From positions 1 to 64,000 of the forward strand of contig NZ_WUQJ01000020.1 of NCBI RefSeq assembly GCF_011074955.1: a stretch of 64,000 bases of DNA. The letters are read 5' to 3'. A program made the position numbers and the translations under genes. Numbering within the stretch: the stretch's first letter is position 1; every line of letters begins with the position of its first letter. Source of the stretch: Marinobacter caseinilyticus (lineage in GTDB: Bacteria > Pseudomonadota > Gammaproteobacteria > Pseudomonadales > Oleiphilaceae). This document shows, in pieces, positions 8,641-18,586 of the stretch. The notes under the pieces were generated by a model that saw only the letters and a list, made by a program, of their open reading frames with translations, searched no databases and was not told where the DNA came from.

Positions 8641-11600
8641 TTAAATCAGGCTGCTCAGCAACCGTGGTTTTTCGATGATGTAGCCCTGAGCGTAATCAAC
8701 ACCCAACAACCGCAACGCTTCCAGCGCCTCCCGGCTTTCAACCTGGGACGCAATGACTTCGCGGTTCATGTAGTGCGCCATCTCGACCATGGAGCGTACC
8801 ATAGCGTGATCGGTCTCGCTGACGGCCACTTGTTGGGTAAACGCTCCGTCCAGCTTGATCAGGTCCACCGGCAAGGTTCTCATATACTGATACGAGGTAG
8901 GCCCGCTGCCAAAATTGGCCAGACAGAAACGACAGCCCAACTCCCGCATTTCCTCAATAAACTCCGCAACGCCCTGGACGTTATTGATCGCAGCGGCCTC
9001 GGTGATCTCAAACCACAGCCGCTCAATGGGCGCATTTTTCTGACTGAGCTTGTCGTAAATGAACTCCAGCAAGGATTCGTCATTTAACGAATAGCCGGAC
9101 AGGTTGATGCACATACCGCCAAGCTCGGCCACTTCGGACGGAGCGTCTCGCAACCAGTCCAGCATGTGCCCCACCACCCAACGGTCCACTGCCTGCATGC
9201 GATTGTAGCGCTCGGCCATCCGCACAAACTCGGCCGCCGTGATCAGATTGCCGGCATCGTCGTACATGCTGATCAACACCTCGTACTGGGACGGCATCTG
9301 GGTGGCGGAGTGCAAAGGAATGATCTTCTGGCAGCGCAGCAACATGCGCTCCTCATCCAAATTACCCAGGCCGGCCACCTTGGCGGCAATCTGCTCCTGT
9401 TGTGCCTGCCCGTGGGCATCGAGGCTGTACAGTGACACACGGCCATTGCCCTGCTTCTTGGCCACCTTGCAGGCGTCGTCTGCCGCTCTCAGCCAACGCT
9501 CGGCCGTAGCCAATGCCGGCAGTGCGGGTGCCATACCCGCACTACCCGACAATCGGTAATGCTTGCCTGCAAACGTCAGCGCCATGGATTCAATGGCCTT
9601 GATGACACTCGTGATCGTTGTTTCTGCCTTTTCCGATGACACTAGAAAGCCAAATTCATTACCGGCCAAACGCGCCAGCGGCATACCCTCGCCCACTTCG
9701 CGACGAAGGATATCCGCTACCGCCTTGATGGCATCGTCACCGGCCGAGTAGCCGGCGGTGTCATTGAGCAGGCGCAGCTGGCGAAGATCCAGTCGCACCA
9801 GGGTACGTTCATCTTCATGCCGGGCCAGCTGTTGTTCCAGCATGCGCTCAAACTCCCGGCGCCCCAGTAACCCCGTCGCCTCATCGTGGGTCGATGCCCA
9901 GGACAGCTGGTCGTATACTTTGCGCACCATGAGATCAATACTTTCGTCCACCAGCGGCCGGTCGTAGAGGCCGTCTGGAACGATAATACCTTTCTGCATC
10001 TGGCGGGCCATTGCATTCAACTCCAACTCCACCACACGCATGCCCTGATGGTTCACAAACACAAAGCGGCTAAATCCGCGGGCAATCCACACCAGACGAA
10101 TGTACTGAGGCTCTTCCGGTTTTTCCTGATCCCGGAGCCAATCCCCTGTTCGCAGTTTCTGTGCCCGGGCAATCCAGCGCTGTAAACTCTTCTGTTCACG
10201 TTCCAGTGCCTGCTGCTGGCGCTGCTCTTCCGATTTTGCGGGCGCCGCCACCTGAACCATTTCTACTACGGAGTTCGGCTTACGGACCAGAAACTGTTTG
10301 AGTTCGTCTCGAACCTGGGACGAGGGCATGTGATTGCTCGATATCGATGCCAACCCGTCCTGGATCACCCGGAGCAATTCCGGCAGATTGATGGCGGCAT
10401 CCGGATCACCACCAAAGGTGAGCAGTGAGTCGATCACCGACAAATAGTCCTGCCATAGCTGGCCGTCCGGGCCTTGTCGTATCCAGGTCAGTGACAGCAA
10501 GTCGCGCCAGCCGCTGTTTAGCAGACTGACCACGGCTTTTGGCACCTGACGACCGGCCAGGCGCTGATCAAGAGCCTCACTGACGGCGGCTTTCGACTCC
10601 GCCACTTTCTGGGCACCCTCAGCCGCCGCCGTGACTCGCTCGACATTGCGCCGGTACACCAGATTTTGACGATCAATCAAGCCATCCAGCTCGCCCAAGG
10701 CGTTTTCAAAAACCCGGGTATCCTGTTCAAAATCGGTGGTAATTCGCTGCACCAGCTCGTCAATACGGCGCTGAACCACCTGATTCATGCGGCCACCTTT
10801 GATACCCAACTGCGCCAAGCGGTTCATCACACCACGAACCGGGCTGGCATGGTCGTCAAAAAAAGCCCGGTCCCGCAGCACCACCTTCAGTACCGGCACC
10901 TCGAGCTGACGCATATGCTGCTGGGTAGACTCACTGAGTTTCGGATTCTCCACCACACTGCGGAAGAAACGATCAACCACATCCAGTGTGCCTTGCTGCT
11001 CAACATCCAGTGCGTTATTGCCGGATGCCTTAACCCGCTCGATAACACGGTCTTTCAACGCAACCGGCTCGGCGGATGCCTCCACGCCCTGAACCTGAAG
11101 CTGTTGCAGCTCGCGTTGAAATTCACCTGCCGACAGCGGTCGAGCCTGAGGGGCGAAGTGAACCGGTTCGATGTCACCACGGCTCAAGCGGCTGGCCGTC
11201 AGCGTCGATACCAGATTCCGGACGGTCGCAAAAGCCGATTGTGCAGCCTGGGAATAATTACGGAAACCTTGGGAAGCGTTGGCACCCAGAGCATGCGGAG
11301 GTTTGGCTGGCGATGTCGCCGGCCGTTCTTCCGGCTCACCCGAGGCGAGAGTCTTGCGGGCGGCCGGCTCTGGGGTGGCCGGCTCGGCTTTAGCCACAGG
11401 CTCAGGGCGTGGGGTGCGCTCACTCAAATACTTGCTGAGGTCCAGGTCTGGCAGGATGCCTTGGCGGATCAGAAGCTGATTCAGATCCTGGTACAGTGGT
11501 TCCAACGCCTGCAACACCGAGCTTTCAAAGGTTTTCAGACACACTTTCTCAACGTTGCGACTGCCCTTAAGGTGCTGCAACCCCTGATGGAAAGCTTCGC

Positions 11601-12405
11601 ACACCAGCGAGGGACCGAGCGGATTCTGGTGTCCCGTGGCATTGCTGACCGCCAGTTTGTCCAGCCGCATTTTCAGCTGCAGCAACTCGCCGCGGTAGAG
11701 GGTATCGGCTTTAGTGACCATCACTTTGATGGTCAGCCAGTCTTCAAACTCGCCCTTGTCCACCACCGCCAGTTCGCCACCCGGGGCGCCTTTGCGCTCC
11801 GGTTTGAGCGGTGATTCCAAGGCTTTCATCATCTGATGCCAAATCGCCCGCTGCCGGATTGCAAGCTGGCCATTGGCGTCCAGATAGTCGTTGGCTTGCT
11901 GGTCACTGGTGGCGCTCTGGGCCGCCTGCTTGAGCGCCTCGGACATCTGGGCCAGGCAAGTATCCATCAACGGTTCGATATAGTGCACCAAGGCCTTCGC
12001 GCATTGGTGCAATACAAACTGAACTTTTTCACTCGGGGGCTTGAGCGCCGGGCGCTCCTGGTTGCGGTCGCCACCACACTGCTGCAGCATGGCGGCGACG
12101 GCTTCCGGATTCACCTGGGTAAACAGAACGCCGACAGCGCCGTCAATGCGTCGCATAATGCGGGCCTTCATTTCATGGCGAGTCCGACCGTCCACACTGC
12201 GAAAACGCACGCCTATTTCATCAGTGCCACTTCGCGCGAGGCTTTTGTCCAGCTTACGGGCTGTTTCACCGGAATAGCGTATGAACAGACCTTCTGCGCA
12301 AAAGTCCGCAATCTGGCAGGGCCATGCTTCTTCAGGCCCCAGAACAAGCTGGGCGGCCAGCTTGATGGGCTGGCGAGGGCTGGCGCGACGTTCCTTCGGA
12401 TCCAT
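8641..12405 (-). CDS. PilZ-DUF1631-GGDEF-EAL protein, both enzyme domains degenerate
   Basis: A 1254-residue cytoplasmic protein. Residues about 5-110 look like a PilZ domain: it begins ERRASPRQPI and continues with CQIADFCAEGLFI, recalling the RxxxR and (D/N)xSxxG binding motifs, the second being imperfect. Residues about 125-760 match the long helical DUF1631 region, with a low-complexity Pro/Ala linker near 325-375. A GGDEF-like domain follows, whose signature is AGNEF at 914-918 instead of GGDEF. The EAL-like domain has EVL at 1042-1044, keeps CINLSG and FEIT, but replaces the metal-binding DDFG(T/S)G with ANFGSG at 1163-1168. Neither synthesis nor hydrolysis of c-di-GMP is likely; a receptor or scaffold role is inferred. 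It lies 21 bp upstream of prkB on the same strand. Confidence 0.88.
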   Translation of the reverse strand: MDPKERRASPRQPIKLAAQLVLGPEEAWPCQIADFCAEGLFIRYSGETARKLDKSLARSGTDEIGVRFRSVDGRTRHEMKARIMRRIDGAVGVLFTQVNPEAVAAMLQQCGGDRNQERPALKPPSEKVQFVLHQCAKALVHYIEPLMDTCLAQMSEALKQAAQSATSDQQANDYLDANGQLAIRQRAIWHQMMKALESPLKPERKGAPGGELAVVDKGEFEDWLTIKVMVTKADTLYRGELLQLKMRLDKLAVSNATGHQNPLGPSLVCEAFHQGLQHLKGSRNVEKVCLKTFESSVLQALEPLYQDLNQLLIRQGILPDLDLSKYLSERTPRPEPVAKAEPATPEPAARKTLASGEPEERPATSPAKPPHALGANASQGFRNYSQAAQSAFATVRNLVSTLTASRLSRGDIEPVHFAPQARPLSAGEFQRELQQLQVQGVEASAEPVALKDRVIERVKASGNNALDVEQQGTLDVVDRFFRSVVENPKLSESTQQHMRQLEVPVLKVVLRDRAFFDDHASPVRGVMNRLAQLGIKGGRMNQVVQRRIDELVQRITTDFEQDTRVFENALGELDGLIDRQNLVYRRNVERVTAAAEGAQKVAESKAAVSEALDQRLAGRQVPKAVVSLLNSGWRDLLSLTWIRQGPDGQLWQDYLSVIDSLLTFGGDPDAAINLPELLRVIQDGLASISSNHMPSSQVRDELKQFLVRKPNSVVEMVQVAAPAKSEEQRQQQALEREQKSLQRWIARAQKLRTGDWLRDQEKPEEPQYIRLVWIARGFSRFVFVNHQGMRVVELELNAMARQMQKGIIVPDGLYDRPLVDESIDLMVRKVYDQLSWASTHDEATGLLGRREFERMLEQQLARHEDERTLVRLDLRQLRLLNDTAGYSAGDDAIKAVADILRREVGEGMPLARLAGNEFGFLVSSEKAETTITSVIKAIESMALTFAGKHYRLSGSAGMAPALPALATAERWLRAADDACKVAKKQGNGRVSLYSLDAHGQAQQEQIAAKVAGLGNLDEERMLLRCQKIIPLHSATQMPSQYEVLISMYDDAGNLITAAEFVRMAERYNRMQAVDRWVVGHMLDWLRDAPSEVAELGGMCINLSGYSLNDESLLEFIYDKLSQKNAPIERLWFEITEAAAINNVQGVAEFIEEMRELGCRFCLANFGSGPTSYQYMRTLPVDLIKLDGAFTQQVAVSETDHAMVRSMVEMAHYMNREVIASQVESREALEALRLLGVDYAQGYIIEKPRLLSSLI

Positions 12406-12463
12406 TGACTACCTGACAATTGGTAAAGCGGATGGCGGTGCGACACGCAACACCCCCTTTTAT

Positions 12464-12499
12464 CGGCACCTCCCAACCTTTGGCGGGAGTATCGTGCCG
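12464..12499. other. Nested hairpin in the divergent gap
   Basis: Outer arms CGGCAC (12464-12469) and GTGCCG (12494-12499) enclose inner arms CTCCC (12470-12474) and GGGAG (12485-12489). It lies 59 bp before the start of the PilZ-DUF1631 gene and 73 bp before the aminopeptidase gene. No T run adjoins it, so a leader structure or protein site is more likely than a terminator. Confidence 0.4.
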
Positions 12500-12571
12500 T
12501 ACATGCGATCAAACCGCTGCGGCTAACTCCTGATAGTATAGCCTGCAGGACTTGGGTTAAAAGTAAAACAC

Positions 12572-13642
12572 ATGAATCAGCTTAGCCATATCTACCTACT
12601 TGCGCTACTGATGCTCAGCCAAACGGGCTGCACAGCGATCAGCTACTATGCGCAGGCAATCAACGGCCAGTTTTCGTTAATGATGGAGCGGGAGCCAATC
12701 GACCAGGTGGTCGCCCGACCCAGCACGTCAGACGAACTCAAACGCGCCCTGGCGACGGCGGTCGAGGTGCGCGAATTTGCCCGCGATCGCCTGGACCTGC
12801 CAGTCGCAGGTGCCTTCCGGGACTATGTCGACCTCGACCGGCCCTACGTGGTCGTTAATTTAGTGGTTGTGCCCGAATTTTCTCTGCAAGCCCACCAGTG
12901 GTGCTATCCCTTCGTTGGCTGTCAGGCGTATCGCGGTTACTTCGACCTTGAAGACGCCCGCGCCGAACAGCAGACTTTTCAGACCCGGGGCTATGATACG
13001 TATATCGGAGGCGTAACCGCCTACTCCACACTGGGCTGGTTTGATGACCCGATCCACAGCGGCTTTACCCGCCTGCCCACGCATTCGATGGCGGCCTTGA
13101 TAATCCATGAACTCAGCCACCAAGTGGTATACGTTGCCGGCGATACCGCGTTCAATGAAAGCTTTGCCACCGCCGTGGAGCTTGAGGGCCTGAAGCTCTG
13201 GCTGACGCAGCGGGGTGAACAGACAGGCTTCCGGCGGGCACTCGCCCTGCTCGACCAACGTGCCCAGACCCTAGCGCTGGTAGAGGATGCCAGCGATCAA
13301 TTGTCCGCTTTGTATCAGCGCCGGGGCGAGATGACGGATCAAAACCTGAGGTCCCTCAAACGCGCCACATTGGCACGGTTGCGGGAAGACTATCTGGCGC
13401 TGTCGCGACCTTGGCGCGATCCTGGCCCATTCGGCGAAAACCCACCGGCTTTCAATAACGCCAACCTGGCATTATTCCAGCAATACAACCAGTATGTGCC
13501 GGGATTTCGTCAGCTTCTCAAACAGCACGATTATAATTTCACCCACTTTTTCGAGGCGGTCAGAGCGCTGTCGGAAACGTCGGCAGAACATCGAAGCCTG
13601 AGACTATCGCAACTAGGTGAGGCGTTTGACGAACACTTTTGA
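12572..13642 (+). CDS. Putative lipoprotein aminopeptidase (zinc metalloprotease)
   Basis: A 356-residue protein matching the predicted aminopeptidase family (Pfam Aminopep type). The N-terminal hydrophobic segment ends in SQTGC with Cys at residue 20, a lipobox with an unusual Gln at -3, so outer-membrane or periplasmic anchoring is likely. The zinc site is IIHELSHQ (residues about 178-185) followed by FNESFATAVE (residues about 197-206), the HExxH plus downstream Glu arrangement. It is divergent from the large c-di-GMP-type gene. Its 3' end overlaps the convergent argA by 30 bp. Confidence 0.85.
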   Translation: MNQLSHIYLLALLMLSQTGCTAISYYAQAINGQFSLMMEREPIDQVVARPSTSDELKRALATAVEVREFARDRLDLPVAGAFRDYVDLDRPYVVVNLVVVPEFSLQAHQWCYPFVGCQAYRGYFDLEDARAEQQTFQTRGYDTYIGGVTAYSTLGWFDDPIHSGFTRLPTHSMAALIIHELSHQVVYVAGDTAFNESFATAVELEGLKLWLTQRGEQTGFRRALALLDQRAQTLALVEDASDQLSALYQRRGEMTDQNLRSLKRATLARLREDYLALSRPWRDPGPFGENPPAFNNANLALFQQYNQYVPGFRQLLKQHDYNFTHFFEAVRALSETSAEHRSLRLSQLGEAFDEHF

Positions 13643-14923
13643 GTTGCGCTGGGTATTGTAGTTCGCCAACTTGGGTCCGGGCAGCGACTGCACCGACGAC
13701 GGCTCAAACCCGCGCTCACGAAACCAGTGCTCCGTCTGCGTCGTCAAGACAAACAACCGGGCAACCCCCTGGGATCGGGCCATACCCTCCACCATCGCAA
13801 GAATGTCATCACCGCGCCCAGACCGTCTGTAAGCCGGGTCCACCGCGAAGCAGGACAACTCACCGGCTTGCGCTTCCGGGTATGCGTACAAAGCGGCACA
13901 GCCGACTATGGTGCCGTCGCGCTCGGCCACAATGAAACAGCCAATCTCGGTTTCCAGCAACTCTCGGGAACGCCGGACCAGGATGCCCTGCTCTTCCAGC
14001 GGCTGAATGAGTTCAACAATGCCGCCAATATCTTCAACCCGTGCCCGGCGCACCTGCTCGTAGTTGTCATCACTGACCAGCGTGCCGGAACCGTCCCGGG
14101 TAAACAGCTCCTCCAGCAAGGCGCCGTCTTCGGTGTAACTGATGATGTGAGCACGCCGCACACCCTTAACACAGGCATCGCAGGCGGCCTTGAGCAGCTC
14201 ACTGTCAGCTTCGGCGGCGGCCACGCCCGCCAGCCGATCACAGGCCTGACGCACCGTCAGTTCACGAATCAGCACGCCGGACTCATCAAGCACACCCTGG
14301 TGCTCGTTGAAGATAATCAGTTTTTCGGCCTGTAACGCCGCCGCCACCTGGCTGCCGACATCCTCATAGGACAAGTTGAAGGCATCACCGGTGGGTGAAT
14401 AACCCAGGGGCGGCAACAGCACTATGTGGCCGGCTTCCAGCAGTTTTTCAATGCCACTGACATCAACCCGGCGCACACGGCCGGTATAACCGTGATCGAT
14501 CCCCCCCAGCACACCAACCGGACGGGCCGCGACATAATTCCCACTACTGACCCGGATGCGGGCACCGTGCATGGGTGAGTTCACCAGCCCCATGGAGAGC
14601 CGGCTTTCAAGGTGCGCCCTCAGGGCACCGATGGCCTCCAGTGCCAACGGCAACTGGTCTTCCTTGGTAATGCGTAGACCGTTGTGGAATTCCGAAGTTT
14701 GACCAGCACTGTCCAGGCGCTGCTGGATCTGCGGACGGGCGCCAAATGCCACCACCAACCGGACACCCAGGCTGCTCAGCAAGGTGATGTCATGGATGAT
14801 GTTGATCAGGTTGTCATGCGCAATGGCCTCACCCCCCAGCGTCAATACCACCGTGCGACCACGGTGTGCATTGATGTAGGGTGAAGAGTGGCGAAATCCA
14901 TGCAGCCAGTCGTTTGATTTCAA
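13613..14923 (-). CDS. argA: Amino-acid N-acetyltransferase (N-acetylglutamate synthase)
   Basis: First enzyme of arginine synthesis: acetyl-CoA plus glutamate gives N-acetylglutamate. The N-terminal two thirds form an amino-acid-kinase fold (arginine-sensing) starting at GFRHSSPYINAHRGRTVVL, and the C-terminal 140 residues are a GNAT domain with AVDPAYRRSGRGDDIL as acetyl-CoA loop. The TTG at 14923 gives 436 residues and an N-terminus aligning with known ArgA proteins (about 12 residues before FRHS); GGAG stands upstream. An ATG at 14965 is the alternative, and a reading frame open to 15046 would overlap argE. It is the last gene of a leftward arginine cluster. Feedback inhibition by arginine is expected from the family. 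Confidence 0.93.
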   Translation of the reverse strand: MKSNDWLHGFRHSSPYINAHRGRTVVLTLGGEAIAHDNLINIIHDITLLSSLGVRLVVAFGARPQIQQRLDSAGQTSEFHNGLRITKEDQLPLALEAIGALRAHLESRLSMGLVNSPMHGARIRVSSGNYVAARPVGVLGGIDHGYTGRVRRVDVSGIEKLLEAGHIVLLPPLGYSPTGDAFNLSYEDVGSQVAAALQAEKLIIFNEHQGVLDESGVLIRELTVRQACDRLAGVAAAEADSELLKAACDACVKGVRRAHIISYTEDGALLEELFTRDGSGTLVSDDNYEQVRRARVEDIGGIVELIQPLEEQGILVRRSRELLETEIGCFIVAERDGTIVGCAALYAYPEAQAGELSCFAVDPAYRRSGRGDDILAMVEGMARSQGVARLFVLTTQTEHWFRERGFEPSSVQSLPGPKLANYNTQRNSKVFVKRLT

Positions 14924-15033
14924 GTCCTTGCTCCCACAGCCTTCTGGTATCGAGTTCGATAACATCCAAGGATCGTTAAGGTTTGCGTGCCAGCGCCGTT
15001 GGATGAGCAAGCGTCGGCACTGAACCGTCCCGT

Positions 15034-16209
15034 TTACTCCACACAAAAGCGCTGAATAAGGCCCTTCAGTATGGTGACCGCCGGCGTGATCTGGGATAAC
15101 GCCAGAAATTCATCGGGCTGGTGGGCCTGATCAATCGAGCCCGGCCCCATCACCAGTGTTTCCAGGCCCAATTGCTGGAGCCAGGGCGCCTCGGTGGCGA
15201 AGGCGACACTCTCTGCAGGCTGGCCGGTCAATCGTTCACATACTTTTACCAACTCGGCCTCCGGCGACGTTTCAAAAGCCGGCACACCATCAAACAAGGG
15301 TTCAAACGTCAGTTTCAAACCCCGGCGCGCGGCCAGCGGCTGAACCCGATGCAGTATTGCCTGGCGCAATTCATCCATCTTCATGCCGGGCAGAGGCCGC
15401 AGATCAAAATGCAGTTCGCATTGGGCACAGATCCGATTGGGGTTGTCTCCACCGTGTATGCAGCCCAGATTCAACGTCGGGACCTGAACCTTGAAGTTGG
15501 GGTTCCGGTACTGAGCTTGCCAGCCCGAGCGCAGCGCCAGCAGTTCGGTCATGGCTTCGTGCATCCCTTCCAGGGCGTTGTTGCCCAGCGCCGGATCCGA
15601 GGAGTGCCCCGACTGCCCCTCAAACAACAGCCGCTCCATCATGATGCCCTTGTGCATTCTGACCGGCTTCAGGCTGGTGGGCTCTCCTATCACTGCGTAA
15701 CGCGCTTTTGGGCGACCGGCTTCCGCCAATGCCCGCGCGCCGTTCATCGAGCTTTCCTCATCGGCGGTGGCCAGAATGATCAGCGGCTGTTTCAAGGCCT
15801 GACCCGAGAAGGCCCGTGCCGCCTCAATGGCTAATGTGAAAAAGCCCTTCATGTCGCAGGTTCCCAGCCCGTACCAGCGATTATCCCGCTCGGTCAGGGT
15901 AAAGGGATCACTCTGCCAACGTTTGTCGTCGTAAGGCACGGTATCGGTATGCCCAGACAGCACCAAGCCACCGTCGCCACTGCCCAGCGTGGCAATCAGG
16001 TTGTACTTCCCGGGCATTCCCGGTACGGGCAATATCTCGGTGGCGAACCCCATGGGCTCCAGCCACTCCGCCAACTGCCGCACGACCGGCTCATTGCTGT
16101 GGTCCCACTCCGGCGACGCGCTGCTGATGGACGGCAAGGCGATCAGCCGGGCAAGCATGTCGCGGATACTGGGCGCTTTTGGTGCCGTGGCAATCTTGTG
16201 ATCAGACAT
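15034..16209 (-). CDS. argE: Acetylornithine deacetylase
   Basis: M20 metallopeptidase-family enzyme that removes the acetyl group from N-acetylornithine. Visible metal-site motifs are LSGHTDTVPYDD (residues about 82-93), GLGTCDMKGFF (about 111-121) and TADEESSMNGAR (about 146-157), with the final metal His in IDQAHQPDEF near residue 358. At 391 residues it matches the usual length. The ATG at 16209 was chosen over a GTG nine bases further upstream. Its presence together with argA means the linear (ArgE) route, although ArgJ elsewhere cannot be excluded. The gene is 32 bp downstream of the unknown anchored protein and 110 bp upstream of argA. Confidence 0.94.
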   Translation of the reverse strand: MSDHKIATAPKAPSIRDMLARLIALPSISSASPEWDHSNEPVVRQLAEWLEPMGFATEILPVPGMPGKYNLIATLGSGDGGLVLSGHTDTVPYDDKRWQSDPFTLTERDNRWYGLGTCDMKGFFTLAIEAARAFSGQALKQPLIILATADEESSMNGARALAEAGRPKARYAVIGEPTSLKPVRMHKGIMMERLLFEGQSGHSSDPALGNNALEGMHEAMTELLALRSGWQAQYRNPNFKVQVPTLNLGCIHGGDNPNRICAQCELHFDLRPLPGMKMDELRQAILHRVQPLAARRGLKLTFEPLFDGVPAFETSPEAELVKVCERLTGQPAESVAFATEAPWLQQLGLETLVMGPGSIDQAHQPDEFLALSQITPAVTILKGLIQRFCVE

Positions 16210-16241
16210 ATCGCACACCGTGATGTTCGGAAGGCAGGAGG

Positions 16242-17576
16242 TTAATCGGTTGTTTGTTCGCTTGCTTTATCCGTATTGGCGTCGGGGAACGCCGCTGACT
16301 CAGGCACTGAATCATTTCCCGTACGCCCCTGATCCGCTGTCCGACGCCAGACTTCGAACCCACTGATGGCCGAGATGGACATCGGGTAGGCCACTTCACC
16401 ACCATCGACCATTTGCGTCACTTCAAGCCGGCTCTCGGCCGTGCGCGTCAAACGGCCTTCAACCACGCGACCACTATCCAGAGTAACTCTGACTTTACGC
16501 TCAAGCCAGCGACTTGCAGTGCCGACCGTCGCCGGGCGCCACCCAAGGGCATCCACGTCGGCGCTGTCTATCGCCACCGCTTGCACCGGCGGCTCAGGCG
16601 CCACTGGTTCCGCCGGCTCAATCGCACTGAGGTACACATCTGGCACGCTGGCATCATTATAGATAATGCGGAATTCATCGCCTTTGTCCGACTCGCTCGG
16701 AGTGGTGGTTTTGACCGGTACACCGAGGGTGGGATGTGAGGGAGCAATGGTCAATTCCAGCTGTCCACCGTCCACCAACCAGCGCTTATACAACGCCACC
16801 ATCTGTGGACTGGGCTCATAACCACGGGCATTAAGCGCCGCTCGGAGGCCTTGCGCCACCCGCCCCACCCAGTCGGTGGTGTCCAACGCCGACTCACGAG
16901 CACAGTAAGCCGCCACTTTTCGCATGAGGCCGCCGTCACGCAGCACGACGGCCACCGGTGTTGTGAACTCTGGCAAGGCGGTGTCAGCCTGAAGCGGGTC
17001 CAGCCGAATCCCCGATAGGGTAAGCTCAAGGCTGCCGGTCGCTTGGGTGTTCAATTCAAAGTACATGCCGTCTGCGGATTGCGTCAGCAATGCATCGCCG
17101 GCGACCTCCGACACGCCCATCCGAATCAGGTCGCCACTGCCCAGCATCTGGCGAGGATCCGGCCCACAGACCAGGGCCATCAGCGGTGGCAATGTTTCAG
17201 CCTGAGGCGCGACCCAATCCTGGATCATCGCGGCATCAAGCCGTAGGTATAGCCCGTCAGCCTCAAGCGACCACGTTCCGGGTAACCGGCTCGGGTCCAC
17301 CAGCGTCGTCAGCAAGGCCAGCGGCGAGCCGGTGGTGAATTGCAGCGATGCCGCTCGTATCGGTTGTGTGAGCTGAAAATGCTGGTACTTGGCCTCGTGG
17401 ATCGTCAGGTGGCCAACCACGCTCGAACTTATCTGGCCGTTGTGCACCACTCCGTCTTCGGCAATGGCTTGATTCAGGTCACCCAGGCGCTGGCCGGCGA
17501 GGTACCAGGCCGCCCCTTTGAAGACAACAAAACCAACCAGCGCTACCACGGCCAGCCTCGTCAACAACTTCTTCAT
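16242..17576 (-). CDS. Unknown anchored periplasmic protein inside the arginine cluster
   Basis: A 444-residue protein I do not recognise. Residues 5-28 form one hydrophobic N-terminal segment, a signal anchor or uncleaved signal peptide. The middle (about 50-300) is predicted beta-rich and begins with alternating polar and hydrophobic residues. After a Pro/Ala-rich linker (about 320-340) a C-terminal segment of about 55 residues (KVRVTLDSGRVVEGRLTR, then VAYPMSISAISGFEVWRR) looks like a small SH3/Sm-like barrel. A polar tail follows. It lies between argB and argE with gaps of 34 and 32 bp and so is probably cotranscribed with them. No catalytic motif is seen. Confidence 0.7.
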   Translation of the reverse strand: MKKLLTRLAVVALVGFVVFKGAAWYLAGQRLGDLNQAIAEDGVVHNGQISSSVVGHLTIHEAKYQHFQLTQPIRAASLQFTTGSPLALLTTLVDPSRLPGTWSLEADGLYLRLDAAMIQDWVAPQAETLPPLMALVCGPDPRQMLGSGDLIRMGVSEVAGDALLTQSADGMYFELNTQATGSLELTLSGIRLDPLQADTALPEFTTPVAVVLRDGGLMRKVAAYCARESALDTTDWVGRVAQGLRAALNARGYEPSPQMVALYKRWLVDGGQLELTIAPSHPTLGVPVKTTTPSESDKGDEFRIIYNDASVPDVYLSAIEPAEPVAPEPPVQAVAIDSADVDALGWRPATVGTASRWLERKVRVTLDSGRVVEGRLTRTAESRLEVTQMVDGGEVAYPMSISAISGFEVWRRTADQGRTGNDSVPESAAFPDANTDKASEQTTD

Positions 17577-17610
17577 ACCGATCTCCGGGCAATTGCGCTG
17601 GCGCTGTTCA

Positions 17611-18510
<900 letters not shown>

Positions 18511-18586
18511 TTATGCCTTGTAAAAATAGTTTATGGTTGCCGTTGGTGATGACGATTCACGTGAAGGCAGGCGCATTCTATCGCGC

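Noticed and set aside
8224..9087. 287-codon plus-strand frame over prkB and the large c-di-GMP-type gene
   Set aside because: It crosses two real genes on the other strand and encodes no recognisable motif.
10666..11814. Long plus-strand frame of 382 codons inside the PilZ-DUF1631 gene
   Set aside because: It is fully antisense to a gene with recognisable domains and its product has no domain, only His/Gln/Arg-rich composition typical of an antisense frame.
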